A stretch of DNA of 64,000 nt from Natrinema sp. DC36. Lineage in GTDB: Archaea > Halobacteriota > Halobacteria > Halobacteriales > Natrialbaceae. The DNA lies in the NCBI RefSeq assembly GCF_020405225.1, contig NZ_CP084472.1:4030001-4094000 (forward strand), in the 5' to 3' direction. Below, one piece after another: positions 41,621-50,112 of the stretch; position 1 is the first letter of the stretch, and each line of letters opens with the position of its first letter. Made by a program: the position numbers and the translations under genes. The notes beneath the pieces were generated by a model. The model was not told where the DNA came from and did no database searches. It saw only the letters and a program-made list of their open reading frames with translations.

Positions 41621-42070
41621 TTAGAAAATCAGATCAATCGAGATCTTCGCTTGTTCGGTTCCGCGGTGATCGCCACCACCGTGCCACCGGAGCAGCGGGA
41701 GATCGCTCGAGCGGACCATCTTATCACATAGAACCGTACAGCCAGAGCACCCATGTGGCCGGTAGACGACGAAACAATACCAGCCGTCGTGACGCCGGAG
41801 TTTCTCGTGGTACTCGCGGTAGACCTTCCAGTTCCCGGGCTGGCCATCGGAATGCTCGTGCATCGTCGACTTAATCTCGACGGGCGTTCCGTTCCCGAAT
41901 CTCGCGTCGTGCCAGCTGGCCCGCTCGAGATCGAAGCGACGCTTCTCCGCCATTCGTTTCTCGACGGCGGTCCCAAAGTGGTTCGCCCGCTTCGAGCGGT
42001 TCACGCGGACCACGCGCGTCGCGCGCCGATATATATATACTCCTCCGCTGGCCTCGAGCCGTACGCCCAT
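41621..42070 (-). CDS. PD-(D/E)XK nuclease-like protein
   Basis: A 149-aa protein. The stretch NRSKRANHFGTAVEKRMAEK followed by WHDARFGNGTPVEIKSTMHE has the spacing of a PD-(D/E)XK core (Asp, then E-x-K), and GWYCFVVYRPHG would be the next strand. Similar small nucleases include Holliday-junction-resolvase-like and restriction-type proteins. It is downstream of the NTPase gene on the same strand, possibly the end of the virion operon. Confidence 0.55.
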   Translation of the reverse strand: MGVRLEASGGVYIYRRATRVVRVNRSKRANHFGTAVEKRMAEKRRFDLERASWHDARFGNGTPVEIKSTMHEHSDGQPGNWKVYREYHEKLRRHDGWYCFVVYRPHGCSGCTVLCDKMVRSSDLPLLRWHGGGDHRGTEQAKISIDLIF

Positions 42071-42166
42071 CGCTCGCTTCGCTCCCGGTAGGGAGCGAGC
42101 ACGGTGGGCTATGGGCTACTCTAAAGGGGGGCCAGTTACGCTTTACAGCTTGACACCCCGGCGCAG

Positions 42167-43333
42167 TCATGCGATCACCTGCTCAACTGTGGAAACCCAT
42201 TCTGCCTTTTCGCCGCCTTCGTCGATATCCTCCCACCAATTTGAGACGGTAGCGTGGCTGTATGGGACGAATTCGGCGGTTGCACGCGACGACATTCCCT
42301 GCCGACGGCAGATTTCCATCGTCCAGGCGGCGACTCGTTTCACGTCTTTCTCGGCGATCGCCTCGTCTTTCTCGTCGCCTCCAGGCGCGGACCAGCTCCA
42401 GTCGGCCTCGTCGTTCGTGTTGAAAGACCAGTCGGTCGGCGGGATGCCCTCGAGCGGCCGCGGATCTACGTCGACGAGACTGCCGTTCGAGACCCGATCG
42501 GCGACGACTGCGGATTTCTGCGACGTCTTTTTGATGATTGTGCCGACGCGCCAGAGCATCGGATGGATCGAACTCTCGTCGTGACCGATATAGATGAGCG
42601 CGCCGCCGTACTTGCGGATCTTGAACACGAGCGGCCCCATCAGTTTCCGCACCTTATGGCCGTCTTCGCCGGTTCCGCTGGCGTTCGTCGAGAACTCGTC
42701 GCCGATGAATAGCTTCGGCTGCTGCGGGTTCTCGACGGGATCACCGTCTTGACTGACCCATTCCTCGAGCAGCGGATAGTTCGGAATCCAGCCGTCTTCG
42801 ACCGATCCGTCATCACGGACCCATCGATTCGTTCGCTCGAGCGTGCGGATATTCGAGCCGACGAGAAGATTCCCGTCGACCCACCGCTCACGGAGTTGGC
42901 CCAACAGCCCAGAGAAATCGGTCTTCCCGTCTCCCATTTCGCCGAGTAGGACGATAACAGGCGCGGGCCCGGCGACGATCTCCTGCAGACGCGTGACGGC
43001 TTTGATACCGGCGAGGTCGGCCTCCTGAGACGGATCGCCGATGTAGTGTTTGAGTGTGAGCGTGTCGCCGTTCTCGAGCGCCTGACGGGCCGTCTCGCTC
43101 CCTTCAGCCTGCAGGATTTTCCGATTCTTACCGACCGCCATGTAATCCTTCGCAGGCTTCGTGTCCCACCGATCGGGGTCATGATGAACAGCTCGCATCG
43201 CTAGCTGTCGGTCCACTTGCTCGTCACGAACGAACCCCGAATGCCGAAGGACTTCTTCGGGGTCGCGCTCGAGATTGCCATCCTGATACTCGCGAAAGCC
43301 GCCGACTGTGTAGTTGTCTTGCTCGTCGCTCAT
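42167..43333 (-). CDS. VP8-like NTPase of pleolipovirus type
   Basis: A 388-aa P-loop NTPase with C-terminal HTH. Walker A is G131EMGDGKT138 in VIVLLGEMGDGKTDFSGLLG; Walker B is KLFIGDEFS (D212-E213). The C-terminal 60 residues look like a helix-turn-helix (MSSRATAEFVPYSHATVSNW). Pleolipoviruses share a putative NTPase (VP8) at the end of their conserved gene block, and this gene has the same position, its ATG overlapping the upstream stop. Role in genome packaging or DNA handling is inferred. Confidence 0.75.
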   Translation of the reverse strand: MSDEQDNYTVGGFREYQDGNLERDPEEVLRHSGFVRDEQVDRQLAMRAVHHDPDRWDTKPAKDYMAVGKNRKILQAEGSETARQALENGDTLTLKHYIGDPSQEADLAGIKAVTRLQEIVAGPAPVIVLLGEMGDGKTDFSGLLGQLRERWVDGNLLVGSNIRTLERTNRWVRDDGSVEDGWIPNYPLLEEWVSQDGDPVENPQQPKLFIGDEFSTNASGTGEDGHKVRKLMGPLVFKIRKYGGALIYIGHDESSIHPMLWRVGTIIKKTSQKSAVVADRVSNGSLVDVDPRPLEGIPPTDWSFNTNDEADWSWSAPGGDEKDEAIAEKDVKRVAAWTMEICRRQGMSSRATAEFVPYSHATVSNWWEDIDEGGEKAEWVSTVEQVIA

Positions 43334-44130
43334 GGTTCACCTCCGTCGGTTGCTGCCTGTTCTGTGGTCGATTCCTCCGCTCTGACGGGCGTTCTCGGTC
43401 CGTGTCCCTCGGTGTACTCGTCGACGTACTGACTCACGTCTTGGATCTCGTCATCGTCCGACGCAGCGGCGTCTTCCTTGGCCGATTCGAACCGATCTTT
43501 GATGGCCGTCCGCGGGTTCATCAATCCGCGCTCGTCAGCCTCAGCCTCCTCGTTGATCACGTCGCCTTGGATCTGCAGCCCCATCTTGCTGATTCGTCCG
43601 CGCAGCTGGTTCAACTCGAGAAACGCCTCGACGAGATCGCCGTGGATGTCCTCGAGCATGGTCTTCGTCGTGACGAGTTTCGAGTCGGCCATCTGCGACA
43701 TATAGCAGCCTCGAACGACCAACTCGCCGATATCCTCGTGGTGGGTGAACTCGCGGACTTCGAAGGCATCGCCGTCGTTGCACACGTATGGAGACGGCCC
43801 CTCGACGGTCTTCTGACTCCACAACTCCGGCTCGACGTAGTATTTCTTTCTCACGTCATCGACGCCGTTGATGTGGTAGACCGTCGTCATTCGCCGGTCG
43901 CGGAGCTTCCGGGCTCCGGTGACGAAGATCGCAATCAGCGGCGGTCCCAATAGGATCAGCGCCGCGAACCAACCGAAGAATATCGGCGGGATACCCGGCA
44001 CAGACGGCCGAATCCAGAGGATCGCAACGCCGAGCGAGAACAGCACTGCGAACACGAGTAACTGCGCCTCGGCGACGACGTAGGTGAGTCGGTCCTTCCA
44101 GTTCCCGAAGGTGCCGCTCGTGTCGCTCAT
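43330..44130 (-). CDS. Membrane protein, pleolipovirus ORF7-like position
   Basis: A 266-aa protein with two N-terminal transmembrane helices (about residues 18-40 and 48-68: AQLLVFAVLFSLGVAILWIR and FFGWFAALILLGPPLIAIFV) followed by a large soluble domain and an acidic tail. It overlaps both neighbours by ATGA, so translation is coupled to the membrane protein before and the NTPase after. No sequence family recognised; the assignment is by synteny. Confidence 0.65.
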   Translation of the reverse strand: MSDTSGTFGNWKDRLTYVVAEAQLLVFAVLFSLGVAILWIRPSVPGIPPIFFGWFAALILLGPPLIAIFVTGARKLRDRRMTTVYHINGVDDVRKKYYVEPELWSQKTVEGPSPYVCNDGDAFEVREFTHHEDIGELVVRGCYMSQMADSKLVTTKTMLEDIHGDLVEAFLELNQLRGRISKMGLQIQGDVINEEAEADERGLMNPRTAIKDRFESAKEDAAASDDDEIQDVSQYVDEYTEGHGPRTPVRAEESTTEQAATDGGEP

Positions 44131-44693
44131 GCCTCGACCACCCCGCTTTCTTCGGAGCGAACGACGTACCACGCGCCGATTCCCGCACAACCGACAGAGA
44201 TGAGAACGCCGGAGAACAGCCCCGTCTCACCGCCGAAGTGACGAAACGGGTTTTGCTGAACCATCCCGGTCGAAACGATCGCGCCGCCGCCCGCCTCGAG
44301 CGACTTCTGGGTGGCGATCGCGACGGCCGCGCCCTTCTGCCCCTGCCGCGGCGAGACCATGAACGTGACCGTCTGCGTTCCCTCGTCTAACTCCTTCTCG
44401 GCGTAGTTGAAGCTCTTTGCGCCTTTCTCGAACGCCCCCGACTCGGTGATACTGATCGTGGTCGGCTCGTCGGCCTCGATCTCGAGGGTGAACCGGCCGG
44501 GCTCGTAACTCCAATCGACGACTCGCGTCTCGTTGTCGATGATCCGAACGCGGTCCCCGTCGGCCTGTGCGACCTGCTCGCCGTCGGTCTGGTTCGCCGC
44601 GGTCTCGTTGCTCTGTGCGACGGCTGGCCCAACGCCCATGCCCATCGCGAGCGCCAGCGCTACGACCGTAGCAAAAATGAAAAGACGTCTCAT
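44127..44693 (-). CDS. Exported membrane-anchored protein, pleolipovirus ORF6-like position
   Basis: A 188-aa protein with an N-terminal Sec signal (MRRLFIFATVVALALAMGMG ... AVAQ), a beta-rich ectodomain with several N-glycosylation sequons (SNET, ANQT, DNET), and a C-terminal transmembrane helix (LFSGVLISVGCAGIGAWYVV). It follows the spike gene by three bases and precedes the ORF7-like gene with a four-base overlap. Confidence 0.65.
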   Translation of the reverse strand: MRRLFIFATVVALALAMGMGVGPAVAQSNETAANQTDGEQVAQADGDRVRIIDNETRVVDWSYEPGRFTLEIEADEPTTISITESGAFEKGAKSFNYAEKELDEGTQTVTFMVSPRQGQKGAAVAIATQKSLEAGGGAIVSTGMVQQNPFRHFGGETGLFSGVLISVGCAGIGAWYVVRSEESGVVEA

Positions 44694-44696
44694 CGG

Positions 44697-46709
44697 TCAG
44701 TTCCCCAGCCCCGGAATAGCGTCGGTCACGATACCGATCACAGCGAGGATCACGACCCCGATGATGCCGAGCCCGAGCAACCCACCGCCGCCCTCGAGGA
44801 AGTCGCCGCCGAAGATCGGGCCGGGACCGTCGCCCGTTTCCTCGATGACGATTTTCGTCGTCTCAGTGCGGGTTTCCTCTTCTTGCTCAGCCGCTCGTTT
44901 CGAGTTATCGACTTGCGTCTGGAAGTCGTCATCCGGTTCGACCCGAGTGGGCTCCTCGAACATCAGATTCGTGGCGTCCGGTCGGCCGTCGATACCGAGA
45001 AGCGTGAACGGATCAGTCAGGTACGGCATCACCACGTCGCCGACGTTCTCTTGGGTCAGCGTCTCGTCCGCGAACGGGTCAGCTTGGACAGACGTTCGGT
45101 CGCCGCCGTCGTGAACGATCTCGGCGCTCGTGTTCTCGCTCGAGATCTCGAGTGTTTGGCCGGTTTCGTGGGACGTGCCGCCCGAGTCCGTACCGGAGAG
45201 GTAGAGCGTTCTCGGTCCCTCGGGGAGCGAGAGCGTCGACTCTCCGTTCGCGTCGGTCGTGGCGGTTGCGTCGGTGCCCTTGACGGTGATCGAGATTCCC
45301 TCGAGCGCGGTCGCGTCGGTGTCGTCGTCGACAACGGTAACGGTCACGTCGTAGGTTTCCGATTCGGGTGTTTCCGGCACAGAGCGGATTTCTGCGGCCA
45401 TGTAGATCCGGCCGATCGTATTGTCCGGGTTCGTCAAATCGCCGACCGGAAGACCGTTGTCCGGGTCAGGGTCGGACCAGAACAGTAGCCCCTCGAGTTG
45501 TACGCCATTCTCGAGTTCGATCACGGCCGGGTCTTCGGCTTCCGGCATGACCATCGCGCGGTAGGCTCCGGCCGCCTGTTTCCAGTTGTCGAGCGTGTCC
45601 GCGGCTTCGAGGATCGCAGACGCCGACGCCATCTCGTGCAAGTCGAGTTCGCCATTCAGCGCCTCTTGGTAGAAGGTCGAGACCATCGTCTCGACATTGG
45701 TCTTTTCCTCCTCGAGCAGGGTGACGAGATCGTTATGGATCTGCCACCAGTCGGTGGCGTCAAGAGCCGGCACCGTATCGCCAGACTGGCGATCGAGGAT
45801 GTTGACGCCCCAATGCGGGGACAGGCCGTTCGTCCAGCTCTGGCCATCGTCCGACCAGATCGCGTAGTGCGATCCGTAGTCCTGAGTCTTGCTCAGATTG
45901 CTTGCAGAGGTTGAATCAGACCACGGGATGAGCAGGTGTTGGGCGTTCAGGTCGCCCGTCTCGGAATACTCGCCAGTGACAACATCCACACTGTGTGTTT
46001 GTCCATTGACCAGCGTCGCGGTTGCAGTGCTATAGCCCGTATCCGCATGGTCAGGGTCTAACGTCTCGAAGTAATTCGGTTGTACGGACGAGCCGATCCA
46101 CTGGAATACGTCAAGGCGATTCAGTGGGTCTTCGTTGTTGACGAGACTAGCACGGTTGCCGAGTTTGGTGAGTTGCGATGTCCACGCGTCGAAGAAGTTG
46201 GCCTCGACCTTCGCGACAGCGTCCTCGACAGCAGCTTTTCCGTCGGCAGTCGCGTCGGCTTCCGACTTCGAGTCACTGGCCGCGTTCATCAGTGCGAATG
46301 CCGCGTCAGACCGGCAGATCTGGCGCAGCATCGTCACGTCGCCCGATAGCGACTCGAGCATCGGCGTCTGGGTCATCTGCATCTCGTTGCCGTCGAGCCA
46401 GATCCGGTCGTGGAGTTCGTTCGCTCGAGCCTCGTTGATCGCGTCGGCCGAGCCGTCGCCACTACCGAGCATGTAGCCAGCGCCGACGAGCAGTCCGGCG
46501 ATACCAGAGACGCCGATGAGGAACGCGCCGGATTTGCTGAGTGCTTGTGCCCTTCCGAGCGGCGAGTACGCCGGGACGAAGCGTTCGACGCCACCGACAG
46601 TGATGGCGACAGTTGCGCCAGCAGTGGCAGTTCGTTTGAACAGCGAGCGGCGAGTCATCGAAGGGCCGCCCCCGTCCGAATCGGTGGGCCATGGGCTTTG
46701 GGCCAACAT
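44697..46709 (-). CDS. Spike-like envelope protein (pleolipovirus VP4-like)
   Basis: A 670-aa exported protein. A twin-Arg signal (MTRRSLFKRTATAGATVAIT) begins at residue 18, followed by a hydrophobic helix (LIGVSGIAGLLVGAGYML), a large ectodomain, and an Ig/carboxypeptidase-regulatory-like beta module at about 475-540 (ALEGISITVKGTDATATTDA). Then comes a coiled, charged stalk (DNSKRAAEQEEETRTETTKI), a Gly-rich hinge and a C-terminal anchor (LLGLGIIGVVILAVIGIVTD). This is the layout of pleolipovirus spikes. The ATG at 46709 is coupled (TGATG) to a tiny upstream gene; the inner ATG at 46658 places the twin Arg at the very N-terminus and is an alternative. Confidence 0.72.
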   Translation of the reverse strand: MLAQSPWPTDSDGGGPSMTRRSLFKRTATAGATVAITVGGVERFVPAYSPLGRAQALSKSGAFLIGVSGIAGLLVGAGYMLGSGDGSADAINEARANELHDRIWLDGNEMQMTQTPMLESLSGDVTMLRQICRSDAAFALMNAASDSKSEADATADGKAAVEDAVAKVEANFFDAWTSQLTKLGNRASLVNNEDPLNRLDVFQWIGSSVQPNYFETLDPDHADTGYSTATATLVNGQTHSVDVVTGEYSETGDLNAQHLLIPWSDSTSASNLSKTQDYGSHYAIWSDDGQSWTNGLSPHWGVNILDRQSGDTVPALDATDWWQIHNDLVTLLEEEKTNVETMVSTFYQEALNGELDLHEMASASAILEAADTLDNWKQAAGAYRAMVMPEAEDPAVIELENGVQLEGLLFWSDPDPDNGLPVGDLTNPDNTIGRIYMAAEIRSVPETPESETYDVTVTVVDDDTDATALEGISITVKGTDATATTDANGESTLSLPEGPRTLYLSGTDSGGTSHETGQTLEISSENTSAEIVHDGGDRTSVQADPFADETLTQENVGDVVMPYLTDPFTLLGIDGRPDATNLMFEEPTRVEPDDDFQTQVDNSKRAAEQEEETRTETTKIVIEETGDGPGPIFGGDFLEGGGGLLGLGIIGVVILAVIGIVTDAIPGLGN

Positions 46710-46834
46710 CAGATCACCCCCGCCGCTGAGATCGCCGCGAGCACGACGGTCAGCGCCGAGGCCCCGAGACAGTACCCGAGAACGGCGAATCTGTACAACT
46801 CAGCATCCGAACGGTCGAAAATCTTGGAATTCAT
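46709..46834 (-). CDS. Tiny membrane protein in the virion operon (41 aa)
   Basis: MNSKIFDRSDAELYRFAVLG then one hydrophobic helix (ASALTVVLAAISAAGVI). Its TGA shares one base with the spike gene's ATG (TGATG), which strongly suggests coupled translation and that the short gene is real. A possible minor virion or holin-like component. Confidence 0.6.
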   Translation of the reverse strand: MNSKIFDRSDAELYRFAVLGYCLGASALTVVLAAISAAGVI

Positions 46835-46846
46835 AGTTTCGTCTCG

Positions 46847-47383
46847 TTAGTCCCGCATCATTACCACGGCCGCGCCGATCACGGCCAACGCGAGTACGGC
46901 GAGCCCGGCGAGCATCCCGCCGCTCCCCTCGAGCCCGCCGCCCGTGAAGACGCCGCCGAGGAACCCGGAACTGTCCTCGATGCTCGCGCTGTCGATCGCC
47001 GAGGCGTTCCCGGTGACGACGACTCGGTACTCGCCGTCGAGCTCGAGGCCAGCGTCACTCTGGTTGTACTCGACCTCGCTCGTGTTGCTCGCGTTCGCCG
47101 CGATCGTGTCCTGGAGCGCGACCGTCGCGTTCGCCGAGTCGTTCGCGTATTCGGTCTCGTTGTAGAACGTGACGGTGGCCGACGTGTTGGCCGGGTCGTT
47201 TATCGTCTCGTTCCACTCGACAGAGACGGTGATGGGCTCAGTTTCGTTCGTGAGTTCCATTGTCTCGTTTATCTCGTAGTCGGCCGTCTGTGCGCCGCCG
47301 ATCGCCGCGAGCCCGACAGTCGCGATCGCCGCGACTAACAGCACGAACCCGAGACGCTGAACCGTCGAAAAATCGTTTGTCAT
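46847..47383 (-). CDS. Small exported, sequon-rich membrane protein of the virion operon
   Basis: A 178-aa protein. A Sec signal (LGFVLLVAAIATVGLAAIGG) leads to an ectodomain with about ten N-x-S/T sequons (for example ELTNETEPITVSVEWNETIN), a Gly-rich hinge and a C-terminal helix (MLAGLAVLALAVIGAAVVMM) ending in RD. A ggaggt Shine-Dalgarno lies just upstream of the ATG used here, which decides the start over a longer frame. It is likely a heavily glycosylated surface protein of the particle. Confidence 0.68.
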   Translation of the reverse strand: MTNDFSTVQRLGFVLLVAAIATVGLAAIGGAQTADYEINETMELTNETEPITVSVEWNETINDPANTSATVTFYNETEYANDSANATVALQDTIAANASNTSEVEYNQSDAGLELDGEYRVVVTGNASAIDSASIEDSSGFLGGVFTGGGLEGSGGMLAGLAVLALAVIGAAVVMMRD

Positions 47384-47399
47384 GTACTGAACCTCCGGT

Positions 47400-47867
<468 letters not shown>

Positions 47868-47891
47868 TCAGGAAAACCAAGGTCCAACAAA

Positions 47892-47900
47892 CTTTATACC
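47892..47900. promoter_or_regulatory. Shared bidirectional TATA element
   Basis: The plus strand reads ctttatacc, the minus strand ggtataaag. It lies 27 bp before the plus-strand AbrB-like ATG and about 45 bp before the minus-strand virion operon ATG, with only 73 bp between the two genes. An inverted repeat GGCGG-gttg-CCGCC at 47903-47916 overlaps the expected plus-strand start of transcription. Confidence 0.55.
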
Positions 47901-47922
47901 AAGGCGGGTTGCCGCCCGCTGC

Positions 47923-48108
47923 ATGGCGCTGAACAAACTCAGACGCTTGGACCAGAACTCGCTCGGGATCACCCTGCCGAAAGACGATCTCCGCGTCGAG
48001 GGGCTACTCGACGAACACGGCGACCTCGAGGGAGAACACCACCTCCACATCCGCCACATCGGTGACGGTGAATGGACGGTCGAACTCGTCGAGGGGATCG
48101 ACGCGTGA
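47923..48108 (+). CDS. Small AbrB/SpoVT-like protein
   Basis: A 61-aa protein: MALNKLRRLDQNSLGITLPK then DDLRVEGLLDEHGDLEGEHH and a final strand EWTVELVEGID. The N-terminal pattern is that of swapped-hairpin AbrB-type DNA-binding proteins common on haloarchaeal proviruses and plasmids. Transcribed divergently from the virion operon from an overlapping promoter, it is a good candidate for a repressor of that operon. Confidence 0.65.
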   Translation: MALNKLRRLDQNSLGITLPKDDLRVEGLLDEHGDLEGEHHLHIRHIGDGEWTVELVEGIDA

Positions 48109-48227
48109 GTGCTGGTCTACTCGAGGAGGTCAGGCGAGAACAACGCCGGGAACTCGAGCGGGAAGCGAGGAAAGCGATCGCCCAGTTGCTTGGGGAAGCC
48201 AACAACTTTGAGCAACTATCGAGTTAG
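48105..48227 (+). CDS. Tiny helical protein coupled to the AbrB-like gene (40 aa)
   Basis: A GTG-started frame (MSAGLLEEVRREQRRELERE then ARKAIAQLLGEANNFEQLSS) overlapping the preceding stop as GTGA. Strongly charged amphipathic helix, no domain recognised. Coupling to an AbrB-like protein could indicate a partner or toxin/antitoxin-like pair, which is speculative. Confidence 0.45.
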   Translation: MSAGLLEEVRREQRRELEREARKAIAQLLGEANNFEQLSS

Positions 48228-48303
48228 CTCTAACCAACAGTTCCGTATCGGAATTCCAACCGCTAAAAATAAAACCGAAAGAGACGACTCTTAACCGTCT
48301 GCG

Positions 48304-48687
48304 TTAGTTCATCACCGTCTCGGATCCGTCGTAGGTGCCGATGATGGTGATATTGTCTTGAGCACAACTCACTGTCTCTGTCTGACCAACAGACGGGTCG
48401 TTAAACGGCCCAGCGCTACTACCACCGTCACACTGATATTCAACGGAATCGAGTCGGTCGATGCTGACGATTTTGACATCCGTCGAACTGTTGTTCTGCT
48501 CGTTCATTTGGAAACCGGCCTGCGGGTTCTGGCTCTGTCCCTGCCCCATGTCGAGAACAAACGCGGCGATCACGGCCGCGAGAATCACGGTGATTGCTAC
48601 CATGAGAATGACCCCGATAACAGGGCTCACTGCACGTTCATCGTCCGATCCGATTAGCTTCTGCCGCACTGATTTTCCATCTATCAT
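48304..48687 (-). CDS. Type IV pilin-like protein
   Basis: A 127-aa protein with the archaeal pilin signature: a positively charged leader (SVRQKLIGSDDERA), then the hydrophobic helix AVSPVIGVILMVAITVILAA beginning after the predicted prepilin-peptidase site, and a small beta-rich head with two cysteines. It would be processed by PibD and assembled on the cell surface. Pilins are not part of the pleolipovirus core, so this is accessory cargo of the element. Confidence 0.82.
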   Translation of the reverse strand: MIDGKSVRQKLIGSDDERAVSPVIGVILMVAITVILAAVIAAFVLDMGQGQSQNPQAGFQMNEQNNSSTDVKIVSIDRLDSVEYQCDGGSSAGPFNDPSVGQTETVSCAQDNITIIGTYDGSETVMN

Positions 48688-48696
48688 TTGAATCAC

Positions 48697-49007
48697 GCAC
48701 CGGCCGTGAACGGTGAGAAGTCTTATCTAACTCCTCGTGGAACCGAGGATCGCAGTTAGGGGGATTGGAACCACCTCACCTTGCTTTCTCGAGCCGCCGT
48801 CGTCCGATGCCTAATAGCAAGCAGTCAACCGGGTCCATATATACTTAAGGGATAGTGAAGTTCAGTTCCATTGATAACGCTTTCAGAACTGATAATTAGT
48901 GGGCGCTATCTCGGTTCCAGCGGGTCCTTGAAGCTAAGCTGTCTTGCGGTTTTATAATTTCCTGCTGAAACGATACGAATTTGTCGGCTCGAGCGAACGG
49001 TGTGGGT
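48697..49007. promoter_or_regulatory. Divergent intergenic region with TATA box
   Basis: No gene seen. TTTATAAT at 48951-48958 lies 50 bp before the ATG of the HTH protein. A second AT-rich stretch (catatatactt, about 48835-48846) could serve the pilin gene on the other strand. Confidence 0.5.
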
Positions 49008-49841
49008 ATGCCACCTGACGGGACGCTCGTCACCGAGGCCGACTTCGCGCGCACCTACGACGGCGGGGCCTACGACGATGCATGGACAGCGGTTCAACAG
49101 TATCGACGAGTCGCTGCCTACCGGATCGATCATCCCGATGCGGGATACACGGCGATTTCGAACCGACTCGAGATCCCGCTCGGTCGCGTCCGCTCGTGGA
49201 TCGACTACGAGCGCACCCCGAATGTCGTGGCCGGCCTTCGGACAGCCCACGAGCGCGGGTGGATCGACATCACCTACGAGGACGACCAGTTTACTGCGCT
49301 CAACGCGCTCGTCGCGAACGTGTATTCGGGCGGTTCGATCAATAGCGAGAACTGGCAACCGCTGTTCGCGCTGAACGAGCGCGGCTTCAACTCACATTGT
49401 ATCGATGTGCTCGAGCTCGCGGGCGTCGGTCACACGGTTCACGAGGATGCCGACGAGATACGCGGTCCAGTTGTCCGACCCGGCGAGGACGGCGCAATCC
49501 TCGGTCGGGTACTCCACGTACTCGGCACACCGATCGGGAAGAAATCGGAACTCGAGGATTTTGCACTTCCGTGGTATCTCGAGGATGCGCCCATAGATGT
49601 CCGTGAGACGTTCGTCTACTGCTATCTGGCGAACCGTGCGTATACGGACCCGTCGAGCGAGTCAATGCAGATTATCGAAGAACGTTCACAGTCCTACCGC
49701 GAGGAGCTGGCAGCGTTGATTCAATCAGTTGCCGGCGAACCCGTCACGGCCGGTGAGAAGTCGGTAACGATCTCGGCGGCTGCAACTCGCTCGCTCGGTC
49801 ACCTGCCCGAACACCGTCTCTCGCCCGACGAAGCGGAGTGA
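49008..49841 (+). CDS. HTH protein with LAGLIDADG-like domain, candidate regulator
   Basis: A 277-aa protein. The N-terminal part has an HTH (AGYTAISNRLEIPLGRVRSW). The middle and C-terminal parts (FTALNALVANVYSGGSINSE and LGRVLHVLGTPIGKKSELED ... FVYCYLANRAYTD) recall the two-fold LAGLIDADG fold seen in homing endonucleases and WhiA-type regulators, but without clear catalytic acids. Similar proteins are common in haloarchaea. The start is the ATG 50 bp after a TATA box, not the earlier TTG. Probably a regulator of the element. Confidence 0.6.
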   Translation: MPPDGTLVTEADFARTYDGGAYDDAWTAVQQYRRVAAYRIDHPDAGYTAISNRLEIPLGRVRSWIDYERTPNVVAGLRTAHERGWIDITYEDDQFTALNALVANVYSGGSINSENWQPLFALNERGFNSHCIDVLELAGVGHTVHEDADEIRGPVVRPGEDGAILGRVLHVLGTPIGKKSELEDFALPWYLEDAPIDVRETFVYCYLANRAYTDPSSESMQIIEERSQSYREELAALIQSVAGEPVTAGEKSVTISAAATRSLGHLPEHRLSPDEAE

Positions 49842-49854
49842 GCGGTTTCGGACG

Positions 49855-50112
49855 CTATTTCTCCAACTCTTCGGCCTCGAGCTCACCCTCGAGATACGCG
49901 CGCCCACGGTCGGTGATCTGGTACAGCCCCTCGTCGACGCGATCGACGAGGCCGGCGTCGCGCAGCTTCCCGAGCCGAGTACTCAGATAGTGCCGCGAAT
50001 AGTCGATATTCGCCTCGAGGACGCGAGGGGAAAGAATCAGATCGGTGTCCGCGAGAGTCTCGAGGATGCGGTCATCGGCTTGCGTCATCCACGATACCCT
50101 CGGTCTTCGCAT
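49855..50112 (-). CDS. Winged-helix repressor-like protein (PhiH1-repressor type)
   Basis: An 85-aa protein: WMTQADDRILETLADTDLIL then NIDYSRHYLSTRLGKLRDAG and LVDRVDEGLYQITDRGRAYL. This is the winged-helix pattern of the PhiH1-repressor-like proteins of haloarchaeal viruses. The start was placed at the ATG giving MRRPRVSWMTQ, as relatives begin a few residues before WMT. It is divergent from the integrase across a 630-bp control region, a layout like a lysogeny switch. Confidence 0.72.
   Translation of the reverse strand: MRRPRVSWMTQADDRILETLADTDLILSPRVLEANIDYSRHYLSTRLGKLRDAGLVDRVDEGLYQITDRGRAYLEGELEAEELEK

Noticed and set aside
44697-46709. S-layer or archaellin gene instead of viral spike
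   Set aside because: The protein lacks archaellin/pilin leader features, and the coupled operon with a Walker NTPase and several small membrane proteins next to an integrase fits a virion gene block better.
48105-48227. Toxin-antitoxin pair with the AbrB-like gene
   Set aside because: The 40-aa partner has no toxin fold and is shorter than known toxins; kept only as a small coupled gene.
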